Assembly (NCBI GenBank): GCA_025362915.1
Contig: JANYEU010000268.1
Location: 1-17,110 of the forward strand
Reading direction: 5' to 3'
Source of the DNA: Chitinophagaceae bacterium
Lineage (GTDB): Bacteria > Bacteroidota > Bacteroidia > Chitinophagales > Chitinophagaceae
Length of the DNA stretch: 17,110 bases
Position 1 is the first letter of the stretch; the number at the start of each line of letters is the position of its first letter. The notes below the pieces were generated by a model. That model worked only from the letters and a program-made list of their open reading frames with translations, did not search any database and had not been told where the DNA came from. Position numbers and translations under genes: made by a program. Shown here one piece after another: positions 15,016-17,110 of this stretch.

Positions 15016-16698
15016 TTAACTAAGGTATTTTCCAACAATTGGCACCCTTCGCCCAACGCCAAATGCTTTTGGGCTTACACGGATGATGGGGCAAAACTGG
15101 TTACGCTTGTATTCATTAATGTTCACCAACCTAATTGCCCTATCCACAATGGCAGCATCAAAGCCTTGTTGTTTTATTTCAGCAGGGTCAAGCCTTCTTT
15201 CTATGTATTGAAACAAGACTTTATCTAAAACAGCATAATCTGGTAGGCTGTCGCTGTCTTTCTGGTTCGGTCTCAACTCGGCACTTGGGGCTTTTGTGAT
15301 GATATTATCTGGAATAATTTCTTTTTCCCGATTTATATATCTTGCCAAGGCATACACCTGAAGCTTATAGCAATCGCCCAAAACCCCCAATCCGCCTGCC
15401 ATATCTCCATAAAGGGTTCCGTAACCAGTAGATAATTCGCTTTTGTTTGAGGTATTTAAGAGTATATATCCAAACTTATTCGCAATGGCCATTAATAAAT
15501 TCCCTCTTGTGCGGCTTTGCATATTTTCTTCCGCAAGCGAGAAAGGGAGATTATTAAAGATGGGTTGTAGTGTTGTTAAAAAGCTTTCATACACATCATT
15601 TATCCTGATGATGTCATAAGGGTTATTTAGGTTTTTGCTTAATTGCACCGCATCATTTACAGAATGTTCTGTGGAATAAGGTGAAGGCATCAATATGGCC
15701 CGTACGTTTTCGCTGCCCAAAGCTTCACAAGCCAAAGCCAATACCACAGCCGAATCTATTCCGCCGCTGCTTCCCAAAATAGCTTTGGTGAATCCCATCT
15801 TGGCAAAATAATCCTTTATTCCCAGTATTAGTGCATGGTAAATTTGGTCAATATTAAGTGTTTCGTTCAAAGAAAAAATTCCTGATTCACTTTCTGATAA
15901 AGCATTATGTTGCTGAACAATTGGCTCATCGATCGTTCCGTCATCATTTAGCACAACGCCATCAATTACTTCTGTAAAAGAGGGTAGCAACTTGCAGAGA
16001 TTCCCTTTTTTATCAAATATCAGCGAAGCCCCGTCAAACACAATTTCCGTTTGGCTGCCTACTGCATTGCAGTAAAATATGGGCAGTCCATATTTCAAAA
16101 CATTTTCTCTTACCACACCAATCCGTTCTTCGCCATGGGTGTAATCGAATGGACTGGCGCTTAAATTAATCATCAAATCTGGATTCTGTTCCATCAAAAT
16201 GTTCATTGGACAGATACGATACAATGGATTATTACCTAAATTCCAGATGTCTTCGCAGATGGTTATGGCCAGTTTCTTTCCTTTAAACGCTACCACATTC
16301 CATTCGTAGGCAGGTTCAAAGTAGCGGTATTCGTCAAATACATCATAGGTGGGCAGCAGGGTTTTGTGTATCTCGGCAACTATCTTTTGTTCATATAAAA
16401 AGAAAGCGGCATTAAATAAACCCTTTCCTTTTAGGTTCGGATTCCTTGCTGGCGAGCCAATAATCACCCCAATGGTATCTGCATGGGCTTTTATTTGATT
16501 GATTGCAGCATAGCATTTATTGATAAAGTCGTTAAATTCTACAAAGTCGCGGGCAGGGTAACCACAAATGCTCATCTCGCTAAAAACTATCAAATCGGCA
16601 TTGGCTTCCTTTGCCCCATTGATGGCAGCAATGATTTTTTCTATGTTGCTTTCGAAGTTTCCGATGTGATAATTCTGTTGTGCCAATAAAATCTTCAT
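15016..16698 (-). CDS. nadE: Glutamine-dependent NAD+ synthetase
   Basis: 560 residues, normal for the two-domain enzyme that makes NAD+ from nicotinate adenine dinucleotide, ATP and glutamine in the cytosol. The N-terminal nitrilase-type glutaminase domain (1-~260) shows the Glu-Lys-Cys triad: Glu 41 in FSEMSICGYP, Lys 112 in HKTLLPTYDVFDEYRYF, Cys 148 in ITICEDIW. The synthetase domain begins near 285 and has the PP-loop SGGIDS at 311-316, RGNLLMAIAN, TSNKSELSTGYGTLYGDMAGG, and KAPSAELRPNQKDSDSLPDY near the end. The ATG at 16698 starts exactly at MKILLAQQNYHIG. Its leader is a nearly pure pyrimidine tract in the mRNA sense. Confidence 0.96.
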   Translation of the reverse strand: MKILLAQQNYHIGNFESNIEKIIAAINGAKEANADLIVFSEMSICGYPARDFVEFNDFINKCYAAINQIKAHADTIGVIIGSPARNPNLKGKGLFNAAFFLYEQKIVAEIHKTLLPTYDVFDEYRYFEPAYEWNVVAFKGKKLAITICEDIWNLGNNPLYRICPMNILMEQNPDLMINLSASPFDYTHGEERIGVVRENVLKYGLPIFYCNAVGSQTEIVFDGASLIFDKKGNLCKLLPSFTEVIDGVVLNDDGTIDEPIVQQHNALSESESGIFSLNETLNIDQIYHALILGIKDYFAKMGFTKAILGSSGGIDSAVVLALACEALGSENVRAILMPSPYSTEHSVNDAVQLSKNLNNPYDIIRINDVYESFLTTLQPIFNNLPFSLAEENMQSRTRGNLLMAIANKFGYILLNTSNKSELSTGYGTLYGDMAGGLGVLGDCYKLQVYALARYINREKEIIPDNIITKAPSAELRPNQKDSDSLPDYAVLDKVLFQYIERRLDPAEIKQQGFDAAIVDRAIRLVNINEYKRNQFCPIIRVSPKAFGVGRRVPIVGKYLS

Positions 16699-16769
16699 GG
16701 AAACGAAGGTAAGGAGGAAGAGGGATAGAGGAAAGGAGGCAAGAGAAAGAAGGAAGAAGAAAAGAAGGA
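16699..16769. other. Polypurine/polypyrimidine tract upstream of nadE
   Basis: Of 71 plus-strand bases only four are pyrimidines. The nadE mRNA leader is therefore a long run of C and U reaching the start codon. The tract is not a tidy repeat, though GAAGGA and GAGGAA words recur. The remainder, 16770-17024, shows no gene; a perfect 10-bp palindrome GTCACGTGAC lies at 16848-16857. Confidence 0.8.
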
Positions 16770-17024
16770 TTTTGTTTAGATTAAATACTGAACTGAAGAG
16801 GTAATTTGAAGTTGTTTATTGAAAATTTGGAATTACATATTGCTTCTGTCACGTGACGGATAAAAGAAATTGTTTCAAAAAAGGGCAATTATATAGGGTT
16901 AAGAAATAAGGAACAATAACAGTAAGGGATATAGGGGGACTGCAATGTAACTAGTGTAGAATATTATAAATCAATAGTTCGGTAATATTTTTAAGAGATA
17001 AATTCTGAAATACAATAAATAAAT

Positions 17025-17068
17025 GAAAAGGGACATTTATTATGTGTGAATACAACAAGTCCCTTTTC
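17025..17068. terminator. Hairpin near the right edge, possible terminator
   Basis: GAAAAGGGAC (17025-17034) and GTCCCTTTTC (17059-17068) are perfectly complementary around a 24-nt loop. The right arm ends CTTTTC rather than in a clean T run, so termination is uncertain. It could equally be part of a dispersed repeat that continues past the window. Confidence 0.4.
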
Positions 17069-17110
17069 GGAAGCATTGCGCTTCGTACGCATAAAGTTGC
17101 GGGAAGTTGC

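Noticed and set aside
16848..16857. GTCACGTGAC palindrome as an operator
   Set aside because: A single 10-bp palindrome about 150 bp from the nearest start codon, with no second copy or known regulator, is too weak to call.

Overview
The window looks like chromosomal DNA of a member of the Bacteroidota, probably near the Chitinophagaceae. The evidence is low GC, few recognisable Shine-Dalgarno sites, a large PKD-repeat surface protein ending in a type IX secretion (CHU_C / type B) sorting domain, a DUF7033/NodB-type deacetylase, and housekeeping proteins of Bacteroidota flavour (two-lipoyl pyruvate dehydrogenase E2, glutamine-dependent NAD+ synthetase, metF, LutB). The family assignment is inference; no rRNA or other marker is present.

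Layout. 1-587 is repeat-rich. It opens with a 126-bp near-perfect inverted repeat around a terminator-like core, followed by REP-like hairpins and two overlapping doubtful small minus-strand ORFs. 588-1205 (+) encodes a coiled-coil/winged-helix protein with four tandem 14-residue repeats. It converges on a T9SS-exported PKD protein (1311-3995, -), and a 32-bp inverted repeat fills the space between the two stop codons. Next on the minus strand come an orphan ParA-type ATPase (4122-4865), a block of 62-bp tandem repeats (4975-5175), a DUF7033/NodB deacetylase (5228-6544) nearly abutting a Uma2-family nuclease gene (6547-7098), a LutB-like iron-sulfur protein (7137-8519) and metF (8635-9588). 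9589-10095 is non-coding and carries fourteen 21-bp repeats in exact register, followed by a promoter-like element. On the plus strand follow a small membrane protein and a YoaK/DUF1275 membrane protein (a likely operon), the PDH E2 gene, a MerR-cobalamin regulator of the CarH type and a tandem universal stress protein. A strong bidirectional terminator separates these from nadE on the minus strand. 16699-17110 has no convincing gene.

Most genes are independent core-metabolism or envelope functions rather than one pathway: acetyl-CoA supply (E2), NAD synthesis, one-carbon metabolism (metF), lactate oxidation (LutB-like). No defence, secondary-metabolite or mobile-element system can be made out. 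The unusual content is repeat architecture: a 7-bp repeat family seen at three loci, one inside a coding region where slippage would switch the reading frame; a 21-bp-period array upstream of a membrane-protein operon; 62-bp repeats beside an orphan parA; and a long inverted duplication at the left edge.
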